Assembly (NCBI GenBank): GCA_015501055.1
Contig: JADNYV010000009.1
Location: 496,001-560,000, forward strand
Length of the DNA: 64,000 nucleotides
DNA from: Mucidula mucida
Taxonomy: Eukaryota; Basidiomycota; Agaricomycetes; Agaricales; Physalacriaceae
Reading direction: 5' to 3'
Under the pieces are notes generated by a model, which worked only from the letters and a program-made list of their open reading frames with translations, ran no database searches and had not been told where the DNA came from. The translations under genes and the position numbers were made by a program. This document shows, piece after piece, positions 35,281 through 47,196 of this stretch. The stretch's first letter is position 1; each line of letters starts with the position of its first letter.

Positions 35281-35782
35281 TCGACGGCAAGAGGACCACA
35301 ATAGAGCAATGAGCGACACATCAATGCTTGCGTGGTTCTTGCGTGAGTATCGCATGTCGCGCAGGGAAGTCAGCCGGCATTTGCGGCATCCAGCGGTGGC
35401 GAAGCCGGTCATCTGTGGCCAGCGCATATTGCTCTCATCATTTTTGACGGCGAAGGTAGACATTGAGCACATCTCTCTCTGGGTGACTGTGGTACTTAAG
35501 TGTGTTCTTGGTCCCGGTTACAGTGAGAATATCCACGACGGAGGTGACTAGAGTCGTTGTGTTCTGTCACTCATCACACAAAAAAATATACTCATAAGGG
35601 TGCTCCTTTTGTTCGCAATGAATAGCTCTGTGTGTTCTTCTATTACTAGACATATGCATCAAATGTTATATGCTCAATGTCCGGCACTCAGCATGCCGAC
35701 TGACTTCCCTGCGCGACACGCGGTATTCACGCGAGCATTGATGTGTCACTCATTGCTCTATCGTGGTCCTCTTGGTCGACGG
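35281..35782. repeat. Imperfect inverted repeat (foldback) of about 90-100 bp arms
   Basis: The left arm 35281-35380 (CGACGGCAAGAGGACCAC ... GGCAT) matches the reverse complement of 35691-35782 with a handful of substitutions and one 10-13 nt gap near GTTCTTGCGTG. Further matches (GACATTGAGCA) extend outward in scattered form. The left arm lies within an open frame at 35246-35551 containing DHNRAMSDTSMLA, and the same words appear in the other arm. Could be a decayed foldback element or an inverted gene-fragment duplication. Confidence 0.65.
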
Positions 35783-37541
35783 TCAAGCGCCGCATATCAG
35801 CGTCAAGCACAACTTGAGGAGTAACAATGGTGTTTTGGCCGGACTCTTGAAGGAAGTCAATGGGCAATCACAGCAGACAGGTGTATCATACCTTGAATGG
35901 CGCGAAGAGCTTTAGCAACCGCCTTTGCATGACGAATATCGTTTGGTGCAATATTATCACCCTCATCGTGATGGCGGTTCAAGTCAATACTTCCGAGGAC
36001 AGCAGGAAGCGTAGGGTGAATTTCTTGAATACTCGGAATATTGTGCAGATATGACATGAGTAGATGTTGGTGGGTACAGTACTACGACGGTGACCACCAA
36101 CAGCGTAGCGAGCGCTGAACCGCCTTGACTCTGTGCGCTTCAATATCCGCTGTTGATTGCATTTCGAGGCGCTTGATTACCTATGGGCTACGCGTATTTG
36201 AAGTCGGAATGGCTAGGGGCGGAGCGGGTTCAGGTCCTCGGATCGAGCTGGTTTTCTGGTGGGTGCGTCTCTGATGACCTACCGTTGCTTTTCTCACAAT
36301 CTTGTAGGCGCCTGCTTTCTGCACTGGGTGTTATAATTTTTGAGATTCTGAGGTGGGATAGCATGTGGCTAGGGCGGGATACACTTGCCGTAGCGCTCTA
36401 ATTCTTCGTCAACCCTTTGGCACACGTATACAGGAAAGCCCGACACTTCCTCTGGTCTGCCTCGACGGGTCGCGGAAGTTTGGGGCACTCTTCTGCTTGG
36501 TGACTGGGAATTCTACATGCAGGGCATTCTTACAGGCAGTGGGCCTCGGATACATCACTGTCGGTGGTTGTGGAATGCGAGCCGGGGATTACTGGGGTTC
36601 CCATGCAATGTGAGCCTTGGATTTTGCTGAAGTGTCATGTAGAGGCTAACCTCTCGCTGTTCTATGACACTGGTGTACTTCTTTGTTCTGCCCGCCCCTT
36701 GCAACAATTCCCTACAAACCAACAAGATTGACGTTCTCAATGACAACTCCGTGACGGTCCTTTCAACCTTCTCTACGAACTGTCCCTCGTGTCTCGGCGT
36801 CGTACCCAAATGGGCTTTGAACTCTGAAGACTGTCTTTCAAATGCCATCAACGACTTCCCGAAGCGTGGTATTCCGGTATGGCGATCTATTTCACCAAGA
36901 TGCTTGACTTACAGGCGTCTAGCAAAGCGCTGTACCAACGTGAGCCTCGTCCAATTCGCAAGATCCTCAATGCTCAACCGCGTCACAATTGACTAGATCA
37001 CGGCAGAGGTTAGACCTGACTCCCGCCCACATGAACTCCGGCCAGCTAGTAAAACTGAAAAGGTCCCCATGCTCTACCGACACCTCCTCTCCCACCAAGG
37101 ATGTGATAGCTGACATGAAAGTATAGGTTACATGTACACTGCCTGTACTCTTCCCCAACATTTGGTCTAATTAATCCTTAGGATTGCAAGGTCTGACGCA
37201 ACTTCGACTACTCCAGAAATTAAGCCATTGACGGGATGCCGCCAAGAGGCTTCACACTGACCTTGACGAAGTCATGGTCAATCCTCACGCCATTCCTGCT
37301 TCATGGAAGGTTGGTAGCCTCCTCACCTGTTCAAGCAACTTGAGGAACGTCAATACATTCCCACAAACACACCAATTCGTGATCCTTCCCGTGTATGTTG
37401 GCCTTGCCGGCCAGGCTTATCTTCTGGAAGCAAGGTACAAACACTCGCCTGTCGAATCTTACTGAGTTGCGCGTCGCGCGAGTTATTATTATTAATGTAA
37501 ACCAGGGCTGACACATGATAGACTCAGAATTCAGCTAACAT
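35783..37541. other. Gene-poor stretch
   Basis: Only ORFs under 115 codons, none with domain or splice support. A sequence just left of the MITE (37496-37540, GTAAACC..., TGACACATGATAG) recurs in similar form at 40003-40045, beside another relic of the small gene family. Confidence 0.4.
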
Positions 37542-37960
37542 TGGTGGTCGGCAATGGTCACCCAATTTAAACTCCGACGCTGGCTGAGGCCGTGGTCACA
37601 TACTTGAGGCTGAATTGCTGGCCTCCCACCTCACTTTTGGGACATGTTTGTATGGAAGAAAAGCATGGCATGATGCATCTCAAGAAAGTTATGGTTGCAG
37701 ATTTTTTTCTTTTGCTTCTCTTCAAGTAGTAGAGTCATCCAGCAGCCCTTTCAACATGTAAATAAGAAATCTGCAACGATAACTTTTATTCAAGGAATAT
37801 TCTAAGAATTTTCGAATTTTCCCCAAGACCTGAGATGTGACGATACGAGCCCCAAACTTTGCAGAGGAATCAGCTCTTTGGATCCCGTTTGGCAGGGGTT
37901 TCCTTTTTGGGCAATACCACTTTCTCGATCACCAATTTCTGGCCCGGTTGCCGACCACCA
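37542..37960. mobile_element. MITE-like non-autonomous element, 419 bp
   Basis: Begins TGGTGGTCGGCAA (37542-37554) and ends with the exact reverse complement TTGCCGACCACCA (37948-37960). The 7-bp direct repeat CTAACAT flanks it on both sides (37535-37541 and 37961-37967). No coding capacity inside; AT-rich interior with a T-rich run near 37700. Inverted ends plus target duplication identify a DNA-transposon derivative; superfamily not determined (an 8-bp reading shifted by one base would suggest hAT). Confidence 0.75.
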
Positions 37961-37986
37961 CTAACATTGAAAGGCGTGTTAGCCAT
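37961..37986 (-). pseudogene. Relic 5' end of an A-type small family gene, cut by the MITE
   Basis: Reading minus from 37986: MANTPFNV, equal to the start of copy A (MSNTPFNV), then the MITE target repeat. The upstream element GCGATCTCGTGATGAGAGT is also present. The rest of the gene is not seen beyond the MITE. Confidence 0.6.
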
Positions 37987-38220
37987 GGTGGACGTTTAGC
38001 AAACGGCATTTGCAATGTCACTCTCATCACGAGATCGCGTCCTCACGAATAATGTAAATAGCTCAGGCTTGTCTTCGAAAATATGCAGCGCAAAGTCGCG
38101 GGACCCAGACGTGGATGGACTTGGTGATACAGACAGCTTGGGGACAGTACGTAGAGCGGTATTCGTGAGGACAAAACATGGTGACGGGAAGTTCAGGTCG
38201 TGAGATGATTGGAGCTCTCC

Positions 38221-38913
38221 TCAGAGAGTGTATACAGTTCGTTCTCTGGGATCCACCGGGTCGTAAACAGTGTATGCTGGGAAACAGTGAATCAAAACGA
38301 CAAGACACAAGGCAGAGGCAACATACTACAACGCGTCCACTGCCAATCACGCCCGTCGAGAAGCCACTCGGGAGACCGCTGTAGACCAAACTTGTTTTGA
38401 ATGTCCTCGATCGCTTGAAGGCTAATCACGCCGACACTCGAGCAACCCACGGACAGCGCCGTCGTCCTTTTCGCGTCCGGTCGCGCTACTATTGCGATGT
38501 CAACGCATTCATGAAGCTCGGCCTCTACGTGATACTCTTCACGGAGAGTCCGCGGCAAGGTATGAATGCTACTAGGGCTGGGCCGACCTGCACTACGCAC
38601 GAGGCTCCCGGGGTAATGAGCTTCAACAATCTTGAGCAGGTCTTCCGAGGTAATGACCCATCCCAGCCAAAGGGTTGGAGCGTCCCATTTCGGAAATACG
38701 GACGAGTCGGAGAGGTATCGCGGGAGCTCGTGCATGGGAAGCGGCTGCTGCTTGCAGACGTGTGTATAGTCCTAAACACGACACTTAGCATTTCGTATCA
38801 GAAAATGGGCAAACAACACTTACACCGTTACGATATTTGCGGCCTTTCCGAGGGATGAAGAGTAGAGGCTCGGCGTCCTCGCCGACGGTGGCATTGAAGG
38901 GGGTGATGGTCAT
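38221..38913 (-). CDS. Small unnamed gene family, A-type member (copy C)
   Basis: Exons 38913-38824 (MTITPFNATVGEDAEPLLF), 38771-38327 (DYTHVCKQQPLPMHELP ... PEWLLDGRDWQWTRC) and 38276-38221 join in frame to 196 aa. Exon 1 is 90 nt, the same length and phase as in copy A. Central motifs PPTLWLGW-like (APTLWLGWVITSEDLLKIV) and TALSVGCSSVG match copy A. The third exon (YTVYDPVDPRERTVYTL) depends on an intron GTATGT...TTCCCAG; without it the frame ends 16 codons later as MLPLPCVLSF. Intact by inspection and the more divergent of the A-type copies. Function unknown. Confidence 0.7.
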
Positions 38914-39057
38914 GGTGGAAGGGGGCACCTATGAAGTGCAAGCACTGGATTCGGATTAACATAACAATACCATCACGTGGCTCTTCATTGTCCTTATTGT
39001 GGCGCCGACCCTACACATGAAGTCGGGTCTCGTCTCTCCAAACACACGACCACAGTC

Positions 39058-39781
39058 ATGCCAGTATGGAGAGACTTGGATAGATTTCTCGCGTTGGAGG
39101 TAGGAGAGAGTGTTGATCCATGTTGAACCAACCCGGCCCGAAATCCGACATGAGCCAGTCTTAGACATGTGTAGTCAACTCACCTTCATCTTCTACAACC
39201 ATGCTATCGTGCCATACAGTAACTGTACTGCTACTTTCATTCACAATCTGCAAAAGATCCACGCAACACCTGCATGGCCCAAAGACGTGCAATACAACCA
39301 GCTCGTCGACATGGGAGTCCCTATGCTCGAGGCTGATATCTCAGCCGGCACCGACTACCGAGAACGGTCGCTTTTTCGACATGTCCTGTCGGAGAATCCA
39401 GTTGCACAAGACATCTAAGATCTCTAGACAGCGCTATCGCATCGGCAGGCTGCCCTAAAAAGAGTCCTTGCGTTCATCGAGCATGGGCCTTGGGTCGTGA
39501 GCAATTCGGTGAAAGAGATCACATTCGACGATGTACCATCCTTCTATAAGGAGAATAAGCTTTCGATGCCCGAAGTATTAGCTGCCCTGGGTTGGCAGTG
39601 GGGTATGGTGTGGGGTGCTCCGAAGCATACACTCATCCTCCATTGGGTGAGGGCTGGGCGACCACCGTTCTCGTGTGCTCTCTTCCTGGATACACTTTCC
39701 GCAATTGATAGTGACGCGAAAAGTGTTATTCTACTAGAACATCCTAGACCAATGCCAGCGGAGCAAGTTCTAGATCAATAG
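39058..39781 (+). CDS. Unrecognised probable gene or gene fragment
   Basis: A possible first exon MPVWRDLDRFLALE (39058-39099) with donor GTAGGA, a middle open stretch near 39170-39418 (ATPAWPKDVQYNQLVDMGVP) and a last exon from 39428 (LAFIEHGPWVVSNSVKEI ... HPRPMPAEQVLDQ) ending at 39781. The last exon reads as real protein; joins between the pieces are uncertain. No family recognised. Confidence 0.35.
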
Positions 39782-39934
39782 GCGACAAGTCTGACCTTGA
39801 CTGTAAATGAGAATGGGTCTTTTACGGAAGAGTTCAGGTGTCAGTTATAGATAATGCAGAGTAGGAGGTTATTAGAGTGGAAAGGCGGCTCGTAAATGAA
39901 AGTCAAATGTATTCACAGACTTACGATATGACAT

Positions 39935-39960
39935 GGCTTAGGCTCAGACATAACTTTGGG
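39935..39960 (-). pseudogene. Relic 5' end of a B-type small family gene
   Basis: The minus strand CCCAAAGTTATGTCTGAGCC matches the region around the start of copy B (CCCAAAGCCATGTCTGAGCC). After MSEP the frame diverges and stops within a dozen codons. It lies upstream of copy C, as B lies upstream of A. Confidence 0.45.
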
Positions 39961-40217
39961 GGCAAGTTCGTTGCGACAAACTGAGCCAAGTGAGCTCTTC
40001 ATGTAAACCACCGAGTGACACGTGATAGCCTCGGAATTAAGCGCTCGTTCCTTGTATAGACCATGGAGAATACAGCATCTACTAGAGCCGCCCTCGCCAG
40101 GCTACTGGTTCCTCGTGCAGACTGTCAAGCAACGGCCACAGATTGGCTATGTCCTGTACAGCCTTTCTATTGTGCGCCCCATACCTTATCGTCGTCGGTC
40201 CGCGTCCACAACAACCT

Positions 40218-42428
40218 TCATGCCGAACGGCGCTTAGCCAAACCACCTGCAAAAATTAGAGCCAGCACAAAAAGGATCCACTTCGAAAACGACCTCTTCG
40301 ACGTGGCTGAGGGCGGGCCACTTGGCCGTTTAGGCAGACCCGGGAACAGAATGGATGTCTTTTGCTCCTTCTTCGCCTGATAAACGATATTGAAGTTGAA
40401 AGCCAAGTATATGTAAGGAGAGGTGTACGCACAGTGTAAGGCGGATATCGTATCTTCATAACCAGATCGACCCTAAGAAGGATGAGGGACCAATTTCAGA
40501 GAGTGACGAACTTTGTGCATACCACGAAGGAGAGTCGATCGATGCCCGGAAGTGGGTAAATGTGTCGAAGCCGTACTGCAAGGAGAAGTATCAATGACTT
40601 AACATCAGTCCCCAGGTCTATTGACTTGCCTTCCCGTTGTGAAATCCACCTATACGACATCAGTAATAAATTCGACATCTTCCAAAGATCACTTACTTCC
40701 ACTCGGACCGATTCCACCAAAGGGCAGTCCATCGATCCCTGTTTGGAGCATAGTCTCGTTCATCACCACTGAGCCGCTCTTTGTGGCCTTAACGACTACA
40801 ATGAAGGTTAACAGTATCCTCCGCAACATGCTGGAATGGACATACTTTTCTCCTTGAACTTGCTGTCGGTGGTGAACGCGTACAACGCTAGGGGATGATC
40901 ATGCTTGTTGACAAAGGCGATACCCTCTTCAAGACTCTCCACAGGAATGACGGGAAGGACCGGTCCGAAAAGCTCCCTAGGCAGCACCATCAGGAAACGA
41001 AACGATGGCGAAAGGATGATTCCCCTACTCGGACATTAAGGCATCTTCAAAGGAGACGTCCTTCACGACGGTAGGCGCAATAGACTTGGTACTTTCATCC
41101 GTTTGACCACCAAACGCGATCGTCCCTTTCGTCGACTGCAAAAGACCATACACACGCTTGAACGCCGCGACATTAACCATCTTACCCATGGCCTTGGGCG
41201 CGAACGGTCCATCGGGAAAGAAAGAGTCGTGCCTATTAAAGTACTGTCAAATTTACCTCACACGAGGAAGTATTCTTGAACGCACGCTGCCTTGAGGGCT
41301 TGCACGAACTGATCCTGGAACGTTTTCGGGACGACGACATAGTCGGGTGCAACACAACTCTGGCCACAGTTGACAATTTTGCCCCACATGATTCGGCGAG
41401 CTGTGGTCTCCAAGTCACAGGATGGGTCGACGAATACGGGGCTCTTCCCTATGTAAAAGAGAATGAGAATGTTCAGGATATCCACATTGAGGATGATCAC
41501 ACCCACCTCCAAGTTCGAGCGTTACAGGTGTCAACGTCTTGCCTGCTGCCGCGGCTACAATTCTTCCGACCCGACCACTTCCAGTGAAAAGAACTGATCA
41601 GAAACATTGAACTGAAGTGCATAATGGAGATTAGAGAGTTCGCGTACTGTGTCCCCATGTCAATTCCAAGAGCTAAGACGCGTTCAAGGAAGAATTGTCA
41701 AACGAACTAAACAGACGAACCTTTGACGTCTCGGCGACACCTCCATTGACAACGCGAATGATAGAAGGATCAACATATTTCGGAAAGAGTTCTGCGAAGA
41801 GCGAAGACGTCGCTGGTGTTGATTCGGACGGTTTCAATACGACAGTGTTCCCAGCCGCAATTGCAGAGATCTGTTCTATGTAAACGCAAGATTCTATACA
41901 ACTTCAATGAACTCACCAATGGGTTAAAACACATCGAAAGTGGATAATTAAAAGGCCCGATAATCAAGCAAACACCCTTGCCCTCCTTATACACAACGCG
42001 GCGCATCGGTTGAGTGAGAAGCGAGAACGGCGGCTTGGTCGGTTTAGCCCATTTATCGATATGCGCATACGTATCGGCCACCTCCCCCAACACCGGCCCA
42101 ATCTCCGTCCTAACAATTCCTTCCATTGAGCAGAGTCGACCAAAAAGCTCTGGAGCACGTACATGGCTGTCTCGAACGGGGGCTTGCCCAAGTCCTTGTA
42201 GAGCGCCTCAGAGATCCGCTGCGTGTTATCCTTGAGCATGTACCCAATCTGCAGCAGCACATATTTCCTGAACGGCACCGACTGCAGCTGCCCGGACTTG
42301 AACGTAGCGTCGAGCTCTGCGTGGATCTAAAATGTTTGGCATGTCGATCAGTACTAGTGTAACTTTAGATTGCCTGGGCCGCATACCTGTTCGATGTCTC
42401 CCAGGGGCGTGAACGCGAGTTCGCTCAT
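40218..42428 (-). CDS. Fatty aldehyde dehydrogenase, class 3 ALDH, membrane-anchored
   Basis: About twelve exons splice in frame from [14 protein letters not shown] to GGLAKRRSA. Landmarks in order: [60 protein letters not shown] ([17 protein letters not shown]), [13 protein letters not shown], the catalytic Cys in [43 protein letters not shown] and [14 protein letters not shown]-terminal hydrophobic anchor ([14 protein letters not shown]) follows a Pro-rich hinge, as in microsomal FALDH/Hfd1. It oxidises long-chain aldehydes to fatty acids with NAD(P)+, likely on the ER or lipid-droplet surface. One intron (after GFHNGK) appears to use a GC donor (GCAAGT). No lesion seen. Confidence 0.92.
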
Positions 42429-42793
42429 TATTGTGATTGATTGAAATTGAAAGCGCTAGCCAGCAGCGACGATGATGGGGTGAGTGGAAAGTCTTATTCA
42501 GTTTCCGAGTCGGTTCGGGTTGTCCGTTAACCGTGAATGATGTTGAACGTTCCGCGGGCGCTGCAGCTGACGCGTCTAATGTGTCAAAATCCACCACGTA
42601 GAAGGCGAGCCGTGGATCACTCTCAATTGCGTGTCCGGAAACGTTCACAGCGGACTGATGAAGATGCAGTAATATGTTATGATTGCGTTGGTTCAATATG
42701 CTAATGAGTTCTCGAGATCTATCCAAAATGTATCGTACACGTATAGTTGTTGTTTATGAGTTGTGTGGTCGTAAGTGAATTCGTAACAGCGCG
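42429..42793. other. Intergenic
   Basis: Upstream region of the aldehyde dehydrogenase and 3' side of the next minus-strand gene; no feature recognised. Confidence 0.5.
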
Positions 42794-43401
42794 TCATGCG
42801 ACAGCCTGAGCATGGCGCCATGACGGCTCGTCCATAAACTTCATCGCCGGAGGTTGCGTCCCGCGAACACCTGGACGACCAGGCCTGACGCGGCCAGGAC
42901 GCTGCCTGGTGAACGCGAGGGGAAACGCATGCGCGTGCGTTTCGGGTGGAGATGGGGCCTTTGCGGGCTGCTTCTTGGGAATGTGGCGGCGGCGTGGAGA
43001 TCGTCCCCGTGACTCCTCAGCCTCCTTGTACAGGACAGGCAGCCGCTTGAATAACGCGTGCAGCGCGTCCTCCTCCAACGCGTCATGCACAAGTGTAGAG
43101 TGCTCGCGAATGCTCAGCAGTTCTTCCGGCGTGTAGAATGGGTAACGCGCTTCATATTGTGTTTGAGCACATGATAAGATGATCGACCGAGAACAAACTT
43201 ACGATGTACACTTTCAAAATCCTTGAGCGACGACTCTGTAAACGAGCCCGACATGGGTGTCGTGACGGTAGATGAGCCTCTGCTAGAGGAGCGCTTGTGG
43301 ATGGGGATGTACAAGCTGGACGACATTTCCGAGGTGGTCGAGTACGATGAGTCGGAGGACGGGGAGGAGGCTCGAGACGAAGACGACATTTGGAAAGGCA
43401 T
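42794..43401 (-). CDS. Conserved Ser-rich small protein (184 aa)
   Basis: Exons 43401-43203 (MPFQMSSSSRASSPSS ... SLKDFESVH) and 43149-42794 join across a 53-nt intron. After the splice the protein reads RYPFYTPEELLSIREHSTLV, an EEDALHALFKRLPVLYKEAE helix, a basic Pro-rich stretch, and ends MKFMDEPSWRHAQAVA. The Ser-rich start and the central helix suggest a regulatory or adaptor protein, nuclear or cytosolic; no named domain. MPFQM gives two possible starts; the first is used. Confidence 0.75.
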
Positions 43402-43928
43402 CGTGATTTAAAGGCCACTCAGAGAACAAAGCGCAGGAGGGTGGGTCAATGGGCTGCTGGGGGAATACAAAAGACATGTCAGAACAATAGCCAATTTATA
43501 ATAGAACTGCGTCAGGCCATCTGCCGCAGGACAGGACAGCTTAGTTTCCCGATATGATGCGTTTCGCGGCAGAGAACGAAAGGCGATGATACACCCCGAA
43601 ATCGCATGCTTAGTCGAGAACATTCGAGTGACTGCGAAAGCAGCCAAAAAAGGAAATTTCGGCTGATTTGTGGACCTTGCCACGACACCAGAACCGACAC
43701 GGGCGTGTACTTTCCGACTCGGTCTGGATTCGTTTTTAGCCTCGATCAGCGGTAGAGTCGTCTCGGACGTCCCATGGGCATGGCATGGCAAGGAAGTGAA
43801 GAGTTGTGTGTCATTAAATTAGCAGCTTTACATTATTGGTCTCGCTCATCTGCGCCTCCGAACGTCCTCGCACTAAGTAGTATGCGCCATGACGTCTTTT
43901 GGTAAACCTCCAAAAAGTCTCGTAACGC
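43402..43928. other. Intergenic
   Basis: Promoter region of the Ser-rich protein gene and 3' side of MAM33; ORFs here are chance. Confidence 0.5.
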
Positions 43929-45047
43929 TTACGCATCAACGAAATCTTTGAGGCCCTTCAACCACCGTGTGTACTCCTGCAAGTGGATGTTAGATGTAAG
44001 CAAGAAAGTGACAATTCGTTGACAAACCTCTTGTTCCTTGTATTCCGCGTAATCAGGAATAAAGTTGGCAAGGGACTCGTTGAATCCACGCTCCTCGAGA
44101 TAGCGTTCAATCTCTTCTTGGAGACCAACGTCGAGGACGTCAAACTACAAGGGTGGGTCAGAGTTGGGATCCACTAATGTGAGGAACAACACACTTGAGG
44201 ACCACTGAAGCTTGTAGTCCGTGCAAGACCAGATTCCAGGGTTTTCTCGGTGGCAAGTTTGGCGTCCGGGAAGTAGGCAAGGTTCTCGACGATGAATGTG
44301 CCATCTTGACACTGCAAGAGAAGGACTATCGCACTGTTGTGGCCAGCCTTGAAAACAAATGAGTATGAAGCATGATCATAAACAAACGACCCACCTTGGA
44401 GATGGTCAATTCAACGCTGATAGGGTAAGCAATTATAGTGTCATCCTGTTCGGGTGTCTGTTCGTTCTCTTCTTGCTGTCCTTCCTCATCTTCGTAGTCT
44501 TGTTCAGGTTCATTGCGGAGGTCCGCCACGGAGAACGTGGCACGCAGACTAATGGCACGTAAGGAAACAGTTCGGCGCACGGAAAAACACGGTCACGTAC
44601 GTTTCGTTTCCAAAAGTGCGGGTCAGGACAATCTCTTCAGAGTATTTGTGGTCCTCAATCTACACCTCAGGTTATATCATTGTGACCTATAATGAGGACG
44701 ACAAGAAACATACCTTCCATATGCCCTTGGACTTGAATTCCGCAATAAAGTCCGGAACGTCTTTGGGCGAAACACCCTCGATTTCATAGGTAATCTCCTC
44801 CTTGAGCTTGGCCGACAGAGCAGAGTCAGCTACATTCCAACAGTGTGAGCACGTCGCGGCGTAGTAGTTCAGTAATACACGTACAAGTACCCTGGCCAAA
44901 AGCGCGAGGCGAGACAGAAAAGGCGCGAGAAACCTGCACCGCCGGGGTGACTAGGCGGGTCCGGGCAACGCTGCGCAAGGCAGAGCGCGTCGACAGTGCC
45001 CGCGACGACGAAAGAGTGAGCTGGCGGAGGGTACGGAGGGCAGACAT
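43929..45047 (-). CDS. MAM33: Mitochondrial matrix acidic protein MAM33 (p32 family)
   Basis: Six exons splice in frame from MSALRTLRQLTLSSSRALST to WLKGLKDFVDA. The first 50 residues are Arg/Ser/Ala-rich with no acidic residue, a classic mitochondrial targeting peptide. The body has SALSAKLKEEITYEIEG, VLTRTFGNET, a very acidic loop (EDEEGQQEENEQTPEQDD), then PISVELTISK and the C-terminal YLEERGFNESLANFIPDYAE / EYTRWLKGLKDF helix typical of the p32/gC1qR/MAM33 family. Known relatives are doughnut-shaped acidic trimers in the matrix, needed for mitochondrial translation and oxidative metabolism. No lesion seen. Confidence 0.92.
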
Positions 45048-45283
45048 TTTTGGGTTGAGTGAAGCCTGGAGAAAGGAAAAAACGATTTGCGAAACTTAAG
45101 CAGTTGGACGCCCTAGCCAAACAAGGTGCCAAACACCTTACTCGTGTACGTACAAGTCAAGTACAACTCAGTGTACTGCTTATCGACATCTCCTTCGTCA
45201 TTAGATCTAATTCTCGATTCATCTGGTGCTACCATGATATCTGCTTCAACATTCTTGGGCAAATCGAAACTAACCTCTCAACA

Positions 45284-45343
45284 TAATCTACGCCCTTTAT
45301 TAAGTTGAGGCGCGCGCCTCAACTTAATAAAGGGCGTAGATTA
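45284..45343. repeat. 60-bp perfect palindrome
   Basis: Left arm TAATCTACGCCCTTTATTAA... runs 30 bp to the centre between 45313 and 45314 (GAGGCGC|GCGCCTC); the right arm is its exact reverse complement. Three more pairs continue on each side after one mismatch. TA occurs at each end. Lies between the 5' ends side of MAM33 and the 3' end of the flavin oxidoreductase. It could be a minimal foldback MITE inserted at TA, or a strong hairpin in a transcript. Confidence 0.95.
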
Positions 45344-45446
45344 AGTTAGCTAATAGACTCCAAGACCTCAGCGAACTTCTCCCCAAGTCAAGTCGTCGCA
45401 CATATCAGATATCTATACAAATACAACGTCTACTTCTACCTCTTCT

Positions 45447-47196
<1,750 letters not shown>

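Noticed and set aside
36664..36996. Cys-containing open frame possibly encoding a secreted protein
   Set aside because: Opposite-strand frame over the same bases looks equally good, no splice sites or domain to decide; treated as chance.
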